DNA of 64,000 bases from Streptomyces sp. DSM 110735 (GTDB lineage Bacteria > Actinomycetota > Actinomycetes > Streptomycetales > Streptomycetaceae), in NCBI RefSeq assembly GCF_016482685.1, contig NZ_JACYHF010000008.1:124001-188000 (forward strand), written 5' to 3'. Under the pieces are notes generated by a model. It was not told the DNA's origin. It saw nothing but the letters and a program-made list of their open reading frames with translations, and ran no database searches. The position numbers and the translations under genes were made by a program. Of this stretch, positions 25,444 through 34,968 are shown piece by piece (within the stretch, counting starts at the first letter, position 1; each line of letters begins with the position of its first letter).

Positions 25444-28400
25444 GTGCAGGGACGTTTCAAGAGGGATGGCAGCGCTTCGGCCGAGCCGGAGCCGCACGGC
25501 GGGACCGGCCGCGGTGCCTCGCCCCAGCACGCCCAGAACCCGACTCCGGCCCAGTCCGGCGAGAACGGGGAGCGCTCCGGAGGTCCGGGCGCGTCCCCGC
25601 TGTCGGGCACGCCCGGTTCCGTGACCCCGACGCCGACGGTGAAGCCGGCCAAGGACGTCGAGGGCCCCGGTTCGCGGCTCGCGATGCGCAACTGGCGCAT
25701 CTCGACCCGGCTGGTGTCGCTGCTCGCTCTGCCGGTCGTCGCGGCCACCACCCTCGGTGGCCTGCGCATCGGCGACTCGATGGACGACATCAAGCAGCTC
25801 GACAACATGAAGCTGCTGACGGAGATGACCCAGCGCGCCACCGAGCTGGCCGCGGCGCTCCAGGACGAACGTGACCAGTCCGCCGGTCCGATGTCGCACG
25901 GCGTCAAGGCGTCGGACTTCACCCTCAAGGGCTTCCGCGACAAGTCGGACCGCGCGAAGTCCAACTTCGAGGACACCGCCGAGCAGATCGACGCGGCGAG
26001 CAAGGACGGCAACCTCAAGGGCGTCCGCGACACCGTGGTCGCCCTGGTGGGCCAGCTCAACACCCTGAACAAGGTCCGCGGCGAGGCGTACACCACCGAG
26101 GGCAACTCCAGCCAGACCATCGAGTCGTACCACCGGCTGATCACCCAGCTCATCGACCTGTCCCAGGACATGGCCGAGGCGACGAGCAACCCGGAGATGA
26201 TCCAGCGCACCCGCGCCCTGTCCGCGTTCTCCAGCGCCAAGGAGTACGCCTCGGTGCAGCGGGCCGTCATCGCCGCCGCGCTGCCCGCCAACACCAGCAG
26301 CAAGGGCAAGCTCTCCACGAACGACCGCCTCTACGGCCAGTCGGCCCTCGACAGCGAGCGCGCCGAGCTGAACATCTTCCGCAAGGTCGACGGCTCGGGC
26401 GCGGAGGCGACCCTCCAGCCGATCGAGGGGGACTCCCCGCAGATCCAGGCGGCCGACCAGTACGCCAAGCGCGCCCTGGCCCCCAACGGCTTCGCGGACC
26501 TGCCCGCCCGCTCCTACCGCGACTGGCTGGACGACAGCACCAACAAGCTCCAGCAGATGAAGAACATCGAGCACGAGCTGCTCGGTGACATGGAGCAGAA
26601 GGCCCGTGAGCTGAAGTCGACCTCGGAGCAGGAGGCGATCCTCTCCGGTGCGCTGATCCTGCTCGTGCTCGGCGTCTCGCTGGTCGGCGCCTTCGTCGTG
26701 GCCCGCTCCATGATCCGCTCGCTGCGCCGCCTGCAGGAGACCGCCACCCGCGTCGCCCAGGACCGCCTGCCCGAGCTGGTCAAGCAGCTCTCCGAGTCCG
26801 ACCCGCAGGACGTCGACACCTCCGTCGAGTCCGTCGGTGTGCACTCCAGCGACGAGATCGGCCAGGTGGCCGCGGCCTTCGACGACGTGCACCGCGAGGC
26901 GGTCCGACTGGTCGCCGAGCAGGCCCTGCTGCGGGGCAACGTCAACGCGATGTTCACCAACCTCTCGCGCCGTTCCCAGGGTCTGATCCAGCGTCAGCTC
27001 TCGCTCATCTCCGAACTGGAGTCCCGCGAGGCCGACCCGGACCAGCTCTCCTCGCTCTTCAAGCTCGACCACCTCGCGACGCGTATGCGCCGTAACGGTG
27101 AGAACCTCCTCGTCCTCGCCGGTGAGGAGCCGGGCCGACGGTGGACCCGCCCGGTCCCGCTGGTCGACGTGCTCCGCGCCGCCGCGTCCGAGGTGGAGCA
27201 GTACGAGCGCATCGAGCTGGCCTCGGTGCCGAGCACCCAGGTCGCGGGCCGCGTCGTCAACGACCTCGTGCACCTCCTCGCCGAGCTGCTCGAGAACGCC
27301 ACCTCGTTCTCCTCCCCTCAGACCAAGGTCAAGGTGACCGGTCACGCGCTGCCCGACGGGCGTGTGCTGATCGAGATCCACGACACCGGTATCGGTCTCT
27401 CCCCCGAGGACCTCGCCGCGATCAACGAGCGCCTCGCGGCGCCGCCCACGGTGGACGTCTCGGTGTCCCGCCGCATGGGTCTGTTCGTGGTCGGCCGTCT
27501 GTCCCAGCGACACGGCATCCGCATCCAGCTCCGTCCGTCCGACTCCGGTGGTACGACCGCGCTGGTCATGCTGCCCGTCGACGTCGCCCAGGGCGGCAAG
27601 AAGCCCGCTCCGGGCAAGGGCGGTGGCCCCGGCGCCGGTGGCGGTCCCGCCGCCGCGCAGGCGGCCGCGGGTGCCGCGGCGGCCCGGCGCAACGCGGGCG
27701 GCAACGGCCAGGGCGGCGCCCTCGGCGGCGCTCCCGCCGGTGGCGGACTCCTCGGCGGCGGCTCCGCGCCGCGCGGTCAGGTCGGCGCGGGCCAGGGTCC
27801 GCGTGCGGCGCTGCCCGGCGCCGGACAGAGCGGCCGTCCCGGTGGCGGCCGTGGCCAGGGTGCCGGTGCCGCGTTCCAGGGCCGGCAGGCCGCGGGTGCC
27901 GGTGCCGGTGGTCACAACGGCCAGAACGGTCAGGCTCCCGGTGGCCCGCAGGGTCTCCAGGCCGCGCAGCCCGGCGGTCAGCAGGACGCCTTCGGCGGCC
28001 GCGGTCCGGCCGCGCCGCGGGGCGGTGCCGACCAGGGCCGTCAGCCCCAGTTGCCGCCGCGTGGCGGCCCGCGTGCCGAGCTGCCCGGCGGCAACCCGCA
28101 GCAGCGCGGTCCGGAGTGGGGCGACGCCCCGCAGAACCGTGCGGCGATGGACGCCCCGCGCGGCCACGACGAGCAGGCACCGCACACCGCGCGGATGCCG
28201 CGTGTGGACGACCGCCAGGGCCCGGGCGCGACCGCCGAGATGCCCCGCATCGACGCGAACGGCCCGTCCGGCACCGGTGAGTTCCCGCGCCAGGACCTCT
28301 ACGGCACCAACGAGGGCCACCACACCGGCCAGTTCGCCCGGCCCGGCGCGGGCAACCCGCAGCACAACACGGGTCAGTTCGCGCGTCCCGGTGCGGGCGA

Positions 28401-29352
28401 GCAGCACAACACCGGGCAGTTCCAGCGCCCCGGCATGAACGACCAGCAGAACAACGGCCAGTTCGCGCGTCCCGGTGCGGGCGAGCAGCAGAACTCCGGC
28501 CAGTTCCAGCGCCCCGGCGCCCAGCAGGGCAACCGGTTCGCCCAGCAGAACAACGGTCACGACCCGTACGCCCAGGGCGGCTTCGGCGGCCAGGCGAACG
28601 GCCAGGACCCGCAGAGCACCGGCCAGTTCGCGGCGCCGCAGGCGTACGACGGCGGTTACGACGCGGGCAACACCGGTCAGCACGCGCTGCCCGGCAGCCA
28701 CGGCGCCAGCGGCCCGCACACCGGCCAGTTCGAGCGTCCGCAGCAGGGCGGTCCGGCGGACTTCGGCGCGCAGCGCCCGCAGTTCCCGCAGCGCCAGGCG
28801 GCTCCCGAGCCCGACCGCAGCCCCGCGCAGCGGCAGGCGCCGAGCGAGGGCTGGGCGGCGCTGCCCCCGGCCGGCGGTCCCGGCGACGGCCGTACCCCGC
28901 TGTACGACACGCTGGAGACCAACTGGTTCCACGGCGGCGGCCAGCAGGAGGCCGAGCAGGCTCCCGCTCCGGCGGCCCCGGCCCAGCAGGCGCCCGCCCA
29001 GGCGCCCGCTCCGCAGCGTTCCGCGTCTCCTTCGTCTCCCTCGTCCACCACGGGCTCCTGGCGCACCTCGCCGAACGACGAGATCGTCCGGCAGGCCGAG
29101 CGCGTACGGAAGCCCGCGGCGGGCGGCATCACCACCTCCGGTCTGCCGCGTCGGGTGCCCAAGGCGAACCTCGTCCCGGGCACCGCACAGCAACAGCAGC
29201 AGCAGAACCCGACCGGTCCGCAGGTTTCGCGCTCGCCCGACGAGGTGCGCGGCCGGCTGACCAATCTCCGCCGGGGCATCGCGCAGGGCCGCCAGGCCGG
29301 CAACGGCCAGACCGGCAGCTTTCCCAGCCCCACTCACCAGCAGGAGCGTTAG
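25444..29352 (+). CDS. cvnA1: Conservon 1 kinase-like membrane protein CvnA1
   Basis: 1302 residues from GTG 25444 (VQGRFKRDGS); the start is tentative because no strong ribosome site is seen. Layout: disordered N-terminus, membrane helix ~90-112 (LVSLLALPVVAATTLGG), a nitrate/nitrite-sensor-like helical extracellular domain, membrane helix ~400-422 (ALILLVLGVSLVGAFVVA), a HAMP-like linker, LDHLATRMRRNGENLLVLAGEE in place of a classical H box, and a HATPase domain (ELLENATSFSSP near 614, HDTGIGLS near 645). After ~720 comes a long Gly/Gln/Pro-rich tail with five GQF[AQ]RPG repeats near 960-1030. The C-terminus ends with SGLPRRVPKANLV and VRGRLTNLRRG. It heads the four-gene cvn1 operon. Confidence 0.88.
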   Translation: MQGRFKRDGSASAEPEPHGGTGRGASPQHAQNPTPAQSGENGERSGGPGASPLSGTPGSVTPTPTVKPAKDVEGPGSRLAMRNWRISTRLVSLLALPVVAATTLGGLRIGDSMDDIKQLDNMKLLTEMTQRATELAAALQDERDQSAGPMSHGVKASDFTLKGFRDKSDRAKSNFEDTAEQIDAASKDGNLKGVRDTVVALVGQLNTLNKVRGEAYTTEGNSSQTIESYHRLITQLIDLSQDMAEATSNPEMIQRTRALSAFSSAKEYASVQRAVIAAALPANTSSKGKLSTNDRLYGQSALDSERAELNIFRKVDGSGAEATLQPIEGDSPQIQAADQYAKRALAPNGFADLPARSYRDWLDDSTNKLQQMKNIEHELLGDMEQKARELKSTSEQEAILSGALILLVLGVSLVGAFVVARSMIRSLRRLQETATRVAQDRLPELVKQLSESDPQDVDTSVESVGVHSSDEIGQVAAAFDDVHREAVRLVAEQALLRGNVNAMFTNLSRRSQGLIQRQLSLISELESREADPDQLSSLFKLDHLATRMRRNGENLLVLAGEEPGRRWTRPVPLVDVLRAAASEVEQYERIELASVPSTQVAGRVVNDLVHLLAELLENATSFSSPQTKVKVTGHALPDGRVLIEIHDTGIGLSPEDLAAINERLAAPPTVDVSVSRRMGLFVVGRLSQRHGIRIQLRPSDSGGTTALVMLPVDVAQGGKKPAPGKGGGPGAGGGPAAAQAAAGAAAARRNAGGNGQGGALGGAPAGGGLLGGGSAPRGQVGAGQGPRAALPGAGQSGRPGGGRGQGAGAAFQGRQAAGAGAGGHNGQNGQAPGGPQGLQAAQPGGQQDAFGGRGPAAPRGGADQGRQPQLPPRGGPRAELPGGNPQQRGPEWGDAPQNRAAMDAPRGHDEQAPHTARMPRVDDRQGPGATAEMPRIDANGPSGTGEFPRQDLYGTNEGHHTGQFARPGAGNPQHNTGQFARPGAGEQHNTGQFQRPGMNDQQNNGQFARPGAGEQQNSGQFQRPGAQQGNRFAQQNNGHDPYAQGGFGGQANGQDPQSTGQFAAPQAYDGGYDAGNTGQHALPGSHGASGPHTGQFERPQQGGPADFGAQRPQFPQRQAAPEPDRSPAQRQAPSEGWAALPPAGGPGDGRTPLYDTLETNWFHGGGQQEAEQAPAPAAPAQQAPAQAPAPQRSASPSSPSSTTGSWRTSPNDEIVRQAERVRKPAAGGITTSGLPRRVPKANLVPGTAQQQQQQNPTGPQVSRSPDEVRGRLTNLRRGIAQGRQAGNGQTGSFPSPTHQQER

Positions 29353-29775
29353 TTGAGTCCGATGAGCCAGGCGGCACAGAACCTGAACTGGTTGATCACC
29401 AACTTCGTGGACAACACCCCAGGGGTGTCCCACACGGTGGTGGTCTCCGCCGACGGCCTTCTGCTGGCGATGTCCGAAGGTTTTCCGCGTGACCGCGCCG
29501 ACCAGTTGGCGGCGGTCGCCTCCGGGCTGACCTCTCTCACGGCCGGGGCGTCCCGGATCTTCGAGGGCGGCAGCGTGTCGCAGACCGTCGTCGAGATGGA
29601 ACGCGGCTTCCTCTTCCTCATGTCCGTCTCGGACGGGTCGTCCCTCGCCGTCCTGGCCCACCCCGAGTGCGACATCGGTCTCGTCGGCTACGAGATGGCG
29701 CTGCTCGTCGACCGTGCGGGTGCGGTACTCACCCCGGATCTGCGCGCCGAACTACAAGGCAGTCTGCTGCACTGA
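29353..29775 (+). CDS. cvnB1: Conservon 1 roadblock/LC7 protein CvnB1
   Basis: 140 residues from TTG 29353, directly after the cvnA1 stop; GGAG at 29343-29346 is ideally placed for it, and the paralogue has GTG at the same place. ATG 29362 is an alternative (137 residues). Roadblock/LC7 fold: LNWLITNFVDNTPGVSHTVV, VVSADGLLLAMSEGF, SLAVLAHPECDIGLVGYEM. In conservons the B protein is thought to act as a regulator of the D GTPase, as MglB does for MglA. Soluble, probably at the membrane with CvnA1. Confidence 0.93.
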   Translation: MSPMSQAAQNLNWLITNFVDNTPGVSHTVVVSADGLLLAMSEGFPRDRADQLAAVASGLTSLTAGASRIFEGGSVSQTVVEMERGFLFLMSVSDGSSLAVLAHPECDIGLVGYEMALLVDRAGAVLTPDLRAELQGSLLH

Positions 29776-29885
29776 CCCACCCCGGCACCACCCACCTCAC
29801 AAAACAACCGTCCGGCCGCCACAATCCCCCCACCGGCCCCGTCAGACGGCACGACTGACCAACTGCTGTCCCGCCCGGAGGATTC

Positions 29886-30284
29886 ATGACCCCGCCCACC
29901 GCCTCTCATGATCCGTACGCGGAGTCGTACGGCGACGAGGGGGACCAGCCGCTGGTACGTCCGTACGCGATGACCGGCGGCCGGACGCGGCCGCGCTATC
30001 AGCTCGCCATCGAGGCGCTGATCAGTACGACGGCCGACCCGGCAGCGCTCATGGGACTGCTCCCGGAGCACCAGCGCATCTGCCAACTGTGCGTCGAGGT
30101 GAAGTCGGTCGCGGAGGTGTCCGCGCTACTGGCCATGCCGCTCGGTGTGGCAAGGATTCTGGTCGCCGACCTCGCCGAGGCCGGCCTGGTCGCCATCCAT
30201 CAGCCGGGTGGCGACGAGAACAACGGCGGCGCTCCCGATGTGACGCTGCTCGAAAGGGTGCTCAGTGGACTTCGCAAGCTCTGA
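29886..30284 (+). CDS. cvnC1: Conservon 1 DUF742 protein CvnC1
   Basis: 132 residues from ATG 29886. DUF742 signature: PLVRPYAMTGGRTRPRYQLA, LLPEHQRICQLC, then a winged-helix-like segment SVAEVSALLAMPLGVARILV and LLERVLSGLRKL at the end. The fold is DNA-binding-like, but its known role is as a conservon component associated with the GTPase. Its last 20 bp overlap the start of cvnD1, indicating coupled translation. Confidence 0.92.
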   Translation: MTPPTASHDPYAESYGDEGDQPLVRPYAMTGGRTRPRYQLAIEALISTTADPAALMGLLPEHQRICQLCVEVKSVAEVSALLAMPLGVARILVADLAEAGLVAIHQPGGDENNGGAPDVTLLERVLSGLRKL

Positions 30285-30840
30285 CGGAGGGCGGGCCACG
30301 ACCTCCGCGAAGATCGTGGTGGCGGGTGGCTTCGGCGTGGGCAAGACCACGTTCGTGGGCGCCGTCTCGGAGATCAACCCGCTGCGTACCGAGGCCGTCA
30401 TGACGTCCGCGTCCGCGGGCATCGACGACCTCACCCACACCGGAGACAAGACGACGACGACCGTCGCCATGGACTTCGGCCGCATCACCCTGGACCAGGA
30501 CCTGATCCTGTACCTCTTCGGTACGCCCGGTCAGGACCGCTTCTGGTTCATGTGGGACGACCTGGTCCGCGGTGCCATCGGCGCGGTGGTCCTGGTGGAC
30601 ACCCGCCGCCTGGCGGACTGCTTCCCGGCCGTGGACTACTTCGAGAACTCGGGTCTGCCGTTCGTCGTCGCGCTCAACGGCTTCGACGGGCAGCAGCCGT
30701 ACAACCCGGAGGAGGTGCGCGAGGCCCTGCAGATCGGCCCCGACACCCCGATCATCACCACGGACGCCCGGCACCGGTCGGACGCCAAGAGCGCGCTGAT
30801 CACCCTGGTCGAGCACGCGCTGATGGCGCGCCTGCGGTAG
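30265..30840 (+). CDS. cvnD1: Conservon 1 Ras-like GTPase CvnD1
   Basis: 191 residues from GTG 30265, overlapping cvnC1 by 20 bp. GTPase motifs: P-loop GGFGVGKTTFVGAV, switch region SAGIDDLT, G3-like FGTPGQDRF (glutamine shifted as in the MglA/conservon group), and ALNGFDG where Ras has NKxD, so guanine specificity is atypical. Cytoplasmic switch protein of the conservon. Over 122 nt (30463-30584) the DNA is identical to cvnD2. Confidence 0.93.
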   Translation: MDFASSDGGRATTSAKIVVAGGFGVGKTTFVGAVSEINPLRTEAVMTSASAGIDDLTHTGDKTTTTVAMDFGRITLDQDLILYLFGTPGQDRFWFMWDDLVRGAIGAVVLVDTRRLADCFPAVDYFENSGLPFVVALNGFDGQQPYNPEEVREALQIGPDTPIITTDARHRSDAKSALITLVEHALMARLR

Positions 30841-30895
30841 TAGAGGCACTGCGGTACTCAAGTGGGATCTGCCGTACGGCAGTTGTCCTGAACGG

Positions 30896-30935
30896 ACCGG
30901 AGCCGGCTGTGGCCTTGGACACGGCCGGCTCCGGT
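30896..30935. terminator. Terminator hairpin after conservon 1
   Basis: ACCGGAGCCGGC at 30896-30907 pairs perfectly with 30924-30935, 16-nt loop, 55 bp after the cvnD1 stop. Confidence 0.8.
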
Positions 30936-31104
30936 GTTCATAACAGTTCGGCAGAGGAATATCCGGGGATCGCCACACGGCGCGTTCGACCGGTACCGCT
31001 GCGCGCACGAACCCCCGGCCTTTTGCCGGGGCTCGCTCGGTATTGACCCGTTTTATCTGGGCCTTACAACCGCGCTCCCCCTGTTTGGAACTGCGCTGGT
31101 CCAC

Positions 31105-31117
31105 GTGCTGGAATGCC
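31105..31117 (+). promoter_or_regulatory. Shared conservon promoter motif upstream of cvnA2
   Basis: GTGCTGGAATGCC, identical to the copy before cvnA1. TTGGAA at 31085 with an 18-bp spacer could be the -35 hexamer for the TGGAAT. Confidence 0.5.
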
Positions 31118-31241
31118 TGAACTGCCCAGGGGTCAAAGACGTACTGAGTGGTCGAAGACGAACCGGGCTCTGCGAAGACAAACCGGGCTCTGAGAGACTG
31201 CGGCACGAGACGGTGCCGACCGCCGAGAGGTTGTTGGTCGA

Positions 31242-34200
31242 GTGAGGCGAAGCAAGAACGGTCCCGAGCCGTCGGCGCGGGGCAACTTCACCCCGCCGCC
31301 GCGCGCTGCGGCCCCCGCACCGGTTGCACCGGGACCGGAGCCCGAGGCCGCGGCGCCCGCGGCTTCCGGGGGCCGGTTCTCGCCGCGCAACTGGCGGGTG
31401 CCCACCAGGCTGAACGCGATCCTGCTCATACCCGTGATGGTCGGTCTCATCATGGGTGGCTTCCAGGTGAAGAACTCGATCGACACCTGGCAGGACGCCG
31501 AGGACGCCGAGAACACCGCCATCCTGGTGCGGGCGTCGCTGTCGTACGCCGACGCCCTGTACAACGAGCGCGACATCAGCGCCGCCCCCCTGCTGAAGGG
31601 CAAGGCCGAGACCGCCCAGGACAAGGCGACGGTCGCGGCGGCGCGCAAGTCCACCGACGAGGCGGCCGACGCCTTCGACAAGGCCGCGCAGAACATGCCG
31701 CACAAGCCGGGCCTGGAGCGCCGGCTGAAGCTGTTCCGCGAGACCGAGCCCAAGCTGCAGGCTCTCCGCACGCTCGCCTACACGCCCAAGCTCACGGGGG
31801 TGAAGACGGAGGAGGGCTACATCGAGGTGGCCCACCCGCTCATGGAGTTCGCCAACGAGCTGGGTCTGGGCACCGGAAACATCACCTCCTACGGCCGTAC
31901 CGTCTACGCCATCTCGCTGACCAAGGCGGCGCTCTCCCTTGAGCGCTCCATCGGTATGCACATGCTGGTCAAGCCCGGTCCGGACGCCCCCAACCTGGCC
32001 AGCCAGCGCGTGGCGCTCCTGTCCTACGCCTATCTGGAGGGCATCGCGGTCGAGGAGTACCTCGGCGGCGGCACCCAGGAGGACTCGGACCGTCTCGACC
32101 AGGAGAAGCGGGACATCCAGACACAGGGCGCCAAGATGGTGGCCGAGGCGAAGGCCCAGGACCCCTCGTACAAGGCGCCTCCGACCGACCCGCAGAACAT
32201 GGTCTCGGCGCTCGGCCAGCTCAAGACCACCGACCCCGTCGAGCGGCAGGCGCTGGCCCAGCAGGGCATCACCCCCGCCAACTGGTGGGCGGTCAACACG
32301 CTGAAGTTCAAGGCGTACCGCTCCATCGAGTCGGACCTGACCGACAAGGCGGTGAACGAGGCGTCGGGCATCGCCGACGACGCCAAGACCTCCGCGATCA
32401 TCACCGGTGCGGCCGTCGTGCTCGTGCTGCTGCTCGCCTTCCTCCTCGCCGGTGCGGTGGCCCGCCAGATGAGCCGCTCGATGCGCCAGTTGCGCAACGC
32501 GGCCTTCGGCATCGCCGAGCAGCGGCTGCCGATGCTGGTCGACCAGCTCTCCCGCACCGACCCCGGCCGGGTCGACACCCGGGTCGCCCCGATCCCGATC
32601 CACACCAAGGACGAGATCGGCGAGGTCGCCCGCGCCTTCGACCAGGTCCACCGCGAGGCGGTCCGGCTCGCCTCCGAGCAGGCGCTGCTGCGGGGCAACA
32701 TCAACGCGATCTTCACCAACCTGTCGCGCCGCAACCAGTCGCTGATCGAGGGCCAGTTGACCCTGATCACCGACCTGGAGAACAACGAGGCGGACCCGGA
32801 CCAGCTCGAGAACCTCTTCAAGCTGGACCACCTCGCGACCCGTATGCGCCGCAACGGCGAGAACCTCCTGGTCCTCGCGGGCGAGGAGCCCGGCCGCCGC
32901 TGGGACCAGCCGGTGCCGCTGGTCGACGTGCTGCGCGCCGCCTCCTCCGAGGTGGAGCAGTACGAGCGCATCGAGCTGTCCGGTGTCCCGGACGCCGAGA
33001 TCCACGGTCGCGCGGTCACCGACCTCGTGCACCTGCTGGCCGAGCTGCTGGAGAACGCGACGACGTTCTCCTCCCCGCAGACCAAGGTCAAGGTCACCGC
33101 GACCCGTCTCCCCGACGGCCGCGTGATGATCGAGATCCACGACAAGGGCATCGGTCTGACGGCCGAGGACTTCGCGGACATCAACCACAAGCTGGCCAAC
33201 CCGCCGACCGTGGACGCCGCGATCTCCCAGCGCATGGGACTCTTCGTGGTCGGCCGGCTGTCCGACCGGCACGGCATCCGCGTCCAGCTCCGCCCCTCGG
33301 GCGAGCAGGCCGGCACCACCTCGCTGGTCATGCTCCCGGACGCGATCACCCACGGTGGTGGCGGCGAAACCCCGCTGGAGCGCGAGGAGTTCACGGTCTC
33401 GCAGATCATCCCGGAGCAGCAGTTCCGGGGCGAGAACTTCGGTCAGCCGCAGCAACAGCAGCCGCAGCAGCAGCCGATGCGCACCGCCGCCGAACTCGGC
33501 TTCGACGACAGCCGCTACGAGGTCCCGGACGACATCCGGGGTCTGGACCCGGTCGGCCGCTCGCTGATGCGCGAGGAGCGCCGGGCCGCGCTGGAGACCC
33601 ACGGCCACCAGCCGCAGGAGGAGACCGGGCAGCAGCCCGCGTTCCCCGACGCCTTCGAGCAGCCGCGACAGGGCTTCGAGGACACCTCCGGCTTCCCGGT
33701 CCAGCAGCACCCGCAGGGCGCCGCCCCCGAGGCGCAGCAGCCGTACCAGGAGCTGCCGCAGGCGCCGTACGACGAGCAGCAGTACTACGCGCAGGACGCC
33801 GGGCTGCCGCAGAACGACGGCTTCGGCCAGAACGACGGCTTCGCCCAGAACGGCGGCTACCCCGACGCGTACCAGGAGCAGGGCCACAACGGCCATGCGC
33901 CGGCGCACGCCCCGGCGGCGGACGCGTTCGGTCCGTACGACGGCGGCAACCGCCAGGACGACTGGTCCGGCCAGAACGGTTTCCAGAACGACTATCCGGC
34001 CCAGTACGCTGCGGAAACGGAGTCTTCGCAGGCCGGTGACGTGAGTGAGCGGAACCGCGTAGGCTTCGAGCGTCCCGGACCGGCCTCCTCCCCCGCCGCC
34101 CACGACATGACGAACGCCGGGCTTCCCCGCCGCGGTGGCGTCACGAGCGGTGCGAACGGCGTGAACGGCACGGCCCAGGGGCAGCAGGCGGCGCCGGCTC

Positions 34201-34544
34201 CCGCGGCGGGCCCGCTCGCCGCGAACAACGGTGACAGCGGCTGGCGTTCGGCGAACGACGACCGCTGGCAGCAGGCGTCGCAGTTGCGCAAACCCAAGGC
34301 GGGCGGAGTCACCTCCTCCGGTCTGCCGCGGCGGGTACCCAAGGCCAACCTGGTCGAGGGCACCGCCGAGAGCACCCCTCAGGGGGGCCCACAGGTCTCC
34401 CGCGCCCCGGAAGACGTCCGGGGCAGGCTGAGCAACCTGCGTCGAGGCGTCGAACGCGGACGCAACGCAGGCAGTGAAACGAACGGCCAGGCCACCAACA
34501 ATCAGCACGGTGGTCCTGACAGCACCTACAACCAGGAGCGTTAG
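31242..34544 (+). CDS. cvnA2: Conservon 2 kinase-like membrane protein CvnA2
   Basis: 1100 residues from GTG 31242. Membrane helices at ~57-76 (LNAILLIPVMVGLIMGGFQV) and ~384-408 (AVVLVLLLAFLLAGAVA) bracket a helical nitrate-sensor-like domain. A HAMP-like linker, LDHLATRMRRNGENLL and the HATPase domain (ELLENATTFSSPQ near 601, HDKGIGLT) follow. The tail is Gln/Pro/Tyr-rich and unlike that of CvnA1, with short GFGQNDGFAQN-type repeats. Yet the last ~60 residues again carry SGLPRRVPKANLV and VRGRLSNLRRG. It heads the cvn2 operon. Confidence 0.9.
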   Translation: MRRSKNGPEPSARGNFTPPPRAAAPAPVAPGPEPEAAAPAASGGRFSPRNWRVPTRLNAILLIPVMVGLIMGGFQVKNSIDTWQDAEDAENTAILVRASLSYADALYNERDISAAPLLKGKAETAQDKATVAAARKSTDEAADAFDKAAQNMPHKPGLERRLKLFRETEPKLQALRTLAYTPKLTGVKTEEGYIEVAHPLMEFANELGLGTGNITSYGRTVYAISLTKAALSLERSIGMHMLVKPGPDAPNLASQRVALLSYAYLEGIAVEEYLGGGTQEDSDRLDQEKRDIQTQGAKMVAEAKAQDPSYKAPPTDPQNMVSALGQLKTTDPVERQALAQQGITPANWWAVNTLKFKAYRSIESDLTDKAVNEASGIADDAKTSAIITGAAVVLVLLLAFLLAGAVARQMSRSMRQLRNAAFGIAEQRLPMLVDQLSRTDPGRVDTRVAPIPIHTKDEIGEVARAFDQVHREAVRLASEQALLRGNINAIFTNLSRRNQSLIEGQLTLITDLENNEADPDQLENLFKLDHLATRMRRNGENLLVLAGEEPGRRWDQPVPLVDVLRAASSEVEQYERIELSGVPDAEIHGRAVTDLVHLLAELLENATTFSSPQTKVKVTATRLPDGRVMIEIHDKGIGLTAEDFADINHKLANPPTVDAAISQRMGLFVVGRLSDRHGIRVQLRPSGEQAGTTSLVMLPDAITHGGGGETPLEREEFTVSQIIPEQQFRGENFGQPQQQQPQQQPMRTAAELGFDDSRYEVPDDIRGLDPVGRSLMREERRAALETHGHQPQEETGQQPAFPDAFEQPRQGFEDTSGFPVQQHPQGAAPEAQQPYQELPQAPYDEQQYYAQDAGLPQNDGFGQNDGFAQNGGYPDAYQEQGHNGHAPAHAPAADAFGPYDGGNRQDDWSGQNGFQNDYPAQYAAETESSQAGDVSERNRVGFERPGPASSPAAHDMTNAGLPRRGGVTSGANGVNGTAQGQQAAPAPAAGPLAANNGDSGWRSANDDRWQQASQLRKPKAGGVTSSGLPRRVPKANLVEGTAESTPQGGPQVSRAPEDVRGRLSNLRRGVERGRNAGSETNGQATNNQHGGPDSTYNQER

Positions 34545-34545
34545 T

Positions 34546-34968
34546 GTGAGCCCGATGAGCCAGGCGGCACAGAACCTGAACTGGTTGATCACCAACTTCG
34601 TGGACAACACCCCGGGGGTGTCCCACACGGTGGTGGTCTCCGCCGACGGACTCCTTCTGGCGATGTCCGAAGGCTTTCCGCGCGACCGCGCCGACCAGCT
34701 CGCGGCCGTCGCCTCCGGCCTGACGTCTCTGACGGCAGGCGCCTCCCGGATCTTCGAGGGAGGCAGTGTGAACCAGACCGTTGTGGAGATGGAGCGAGGA
34801 TTCCTCTTCATCATGTCCGTATCCGACGGTTCCTCGCTCGCCGTACTGGCCCACCCGGAAGCGGACATCGGCCTCATCGGGTACGAGATGGCCCTTCTGG
34901 TGGACCGCGCGGGCACGGTCCTCACCCCGGATCTGCGTGCGGAACTCCAGGGCAGCCTTCTCAACTAG
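34546..34968 (+). CDS. cvnB2: Conservon 2 roadblock/LC7 protein CvnB2
   Basis: 140 residues from GTG 34546, one base after the cvnA2 stop, with GGAG 7 nt upstream; ATG 34555 is an alternative. Same roadblock fold as CvnB1 with only a few substitutions, for example NQTVVEMERGFLFIMSVSDG. The first ~95 nt of the shared part differ from cvnB1 at a single base. Likely partner of CvnD2, with CvnA2 at the membrane. Confidence 0.93.
   Translation: MSPMSQAAQNLNWLITNFVDNTPGVSHTVVVSADGLLLAMSEGFPRDRADQLAAVASGLTSLTAGASRIFEGGSVNQTVVEMERGFLFIMSVSDGSSLAVLAHPEADIGLIGYEMALLVDRAGTVLTPDLRAELQGSLLN

Larger units (their letters stand above)
30841..31241. other. Intergenic region between the two conservons
   Basis: 401 bp holding, in order: a perfect 14-bp palindrome CTGCCGTACGGCAG (30869-30882), the cvn1 terminator, the conservon promoter motif at 31105-31117 (identical to that of cvn1), and a 20-bp tandem repeat (CGAAGAC[G/A]AACCGGGCTCTG, 31153-31172 and 31173-31192) in the cvnA2 leader. 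No gene seen. Confidence 0.7.
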
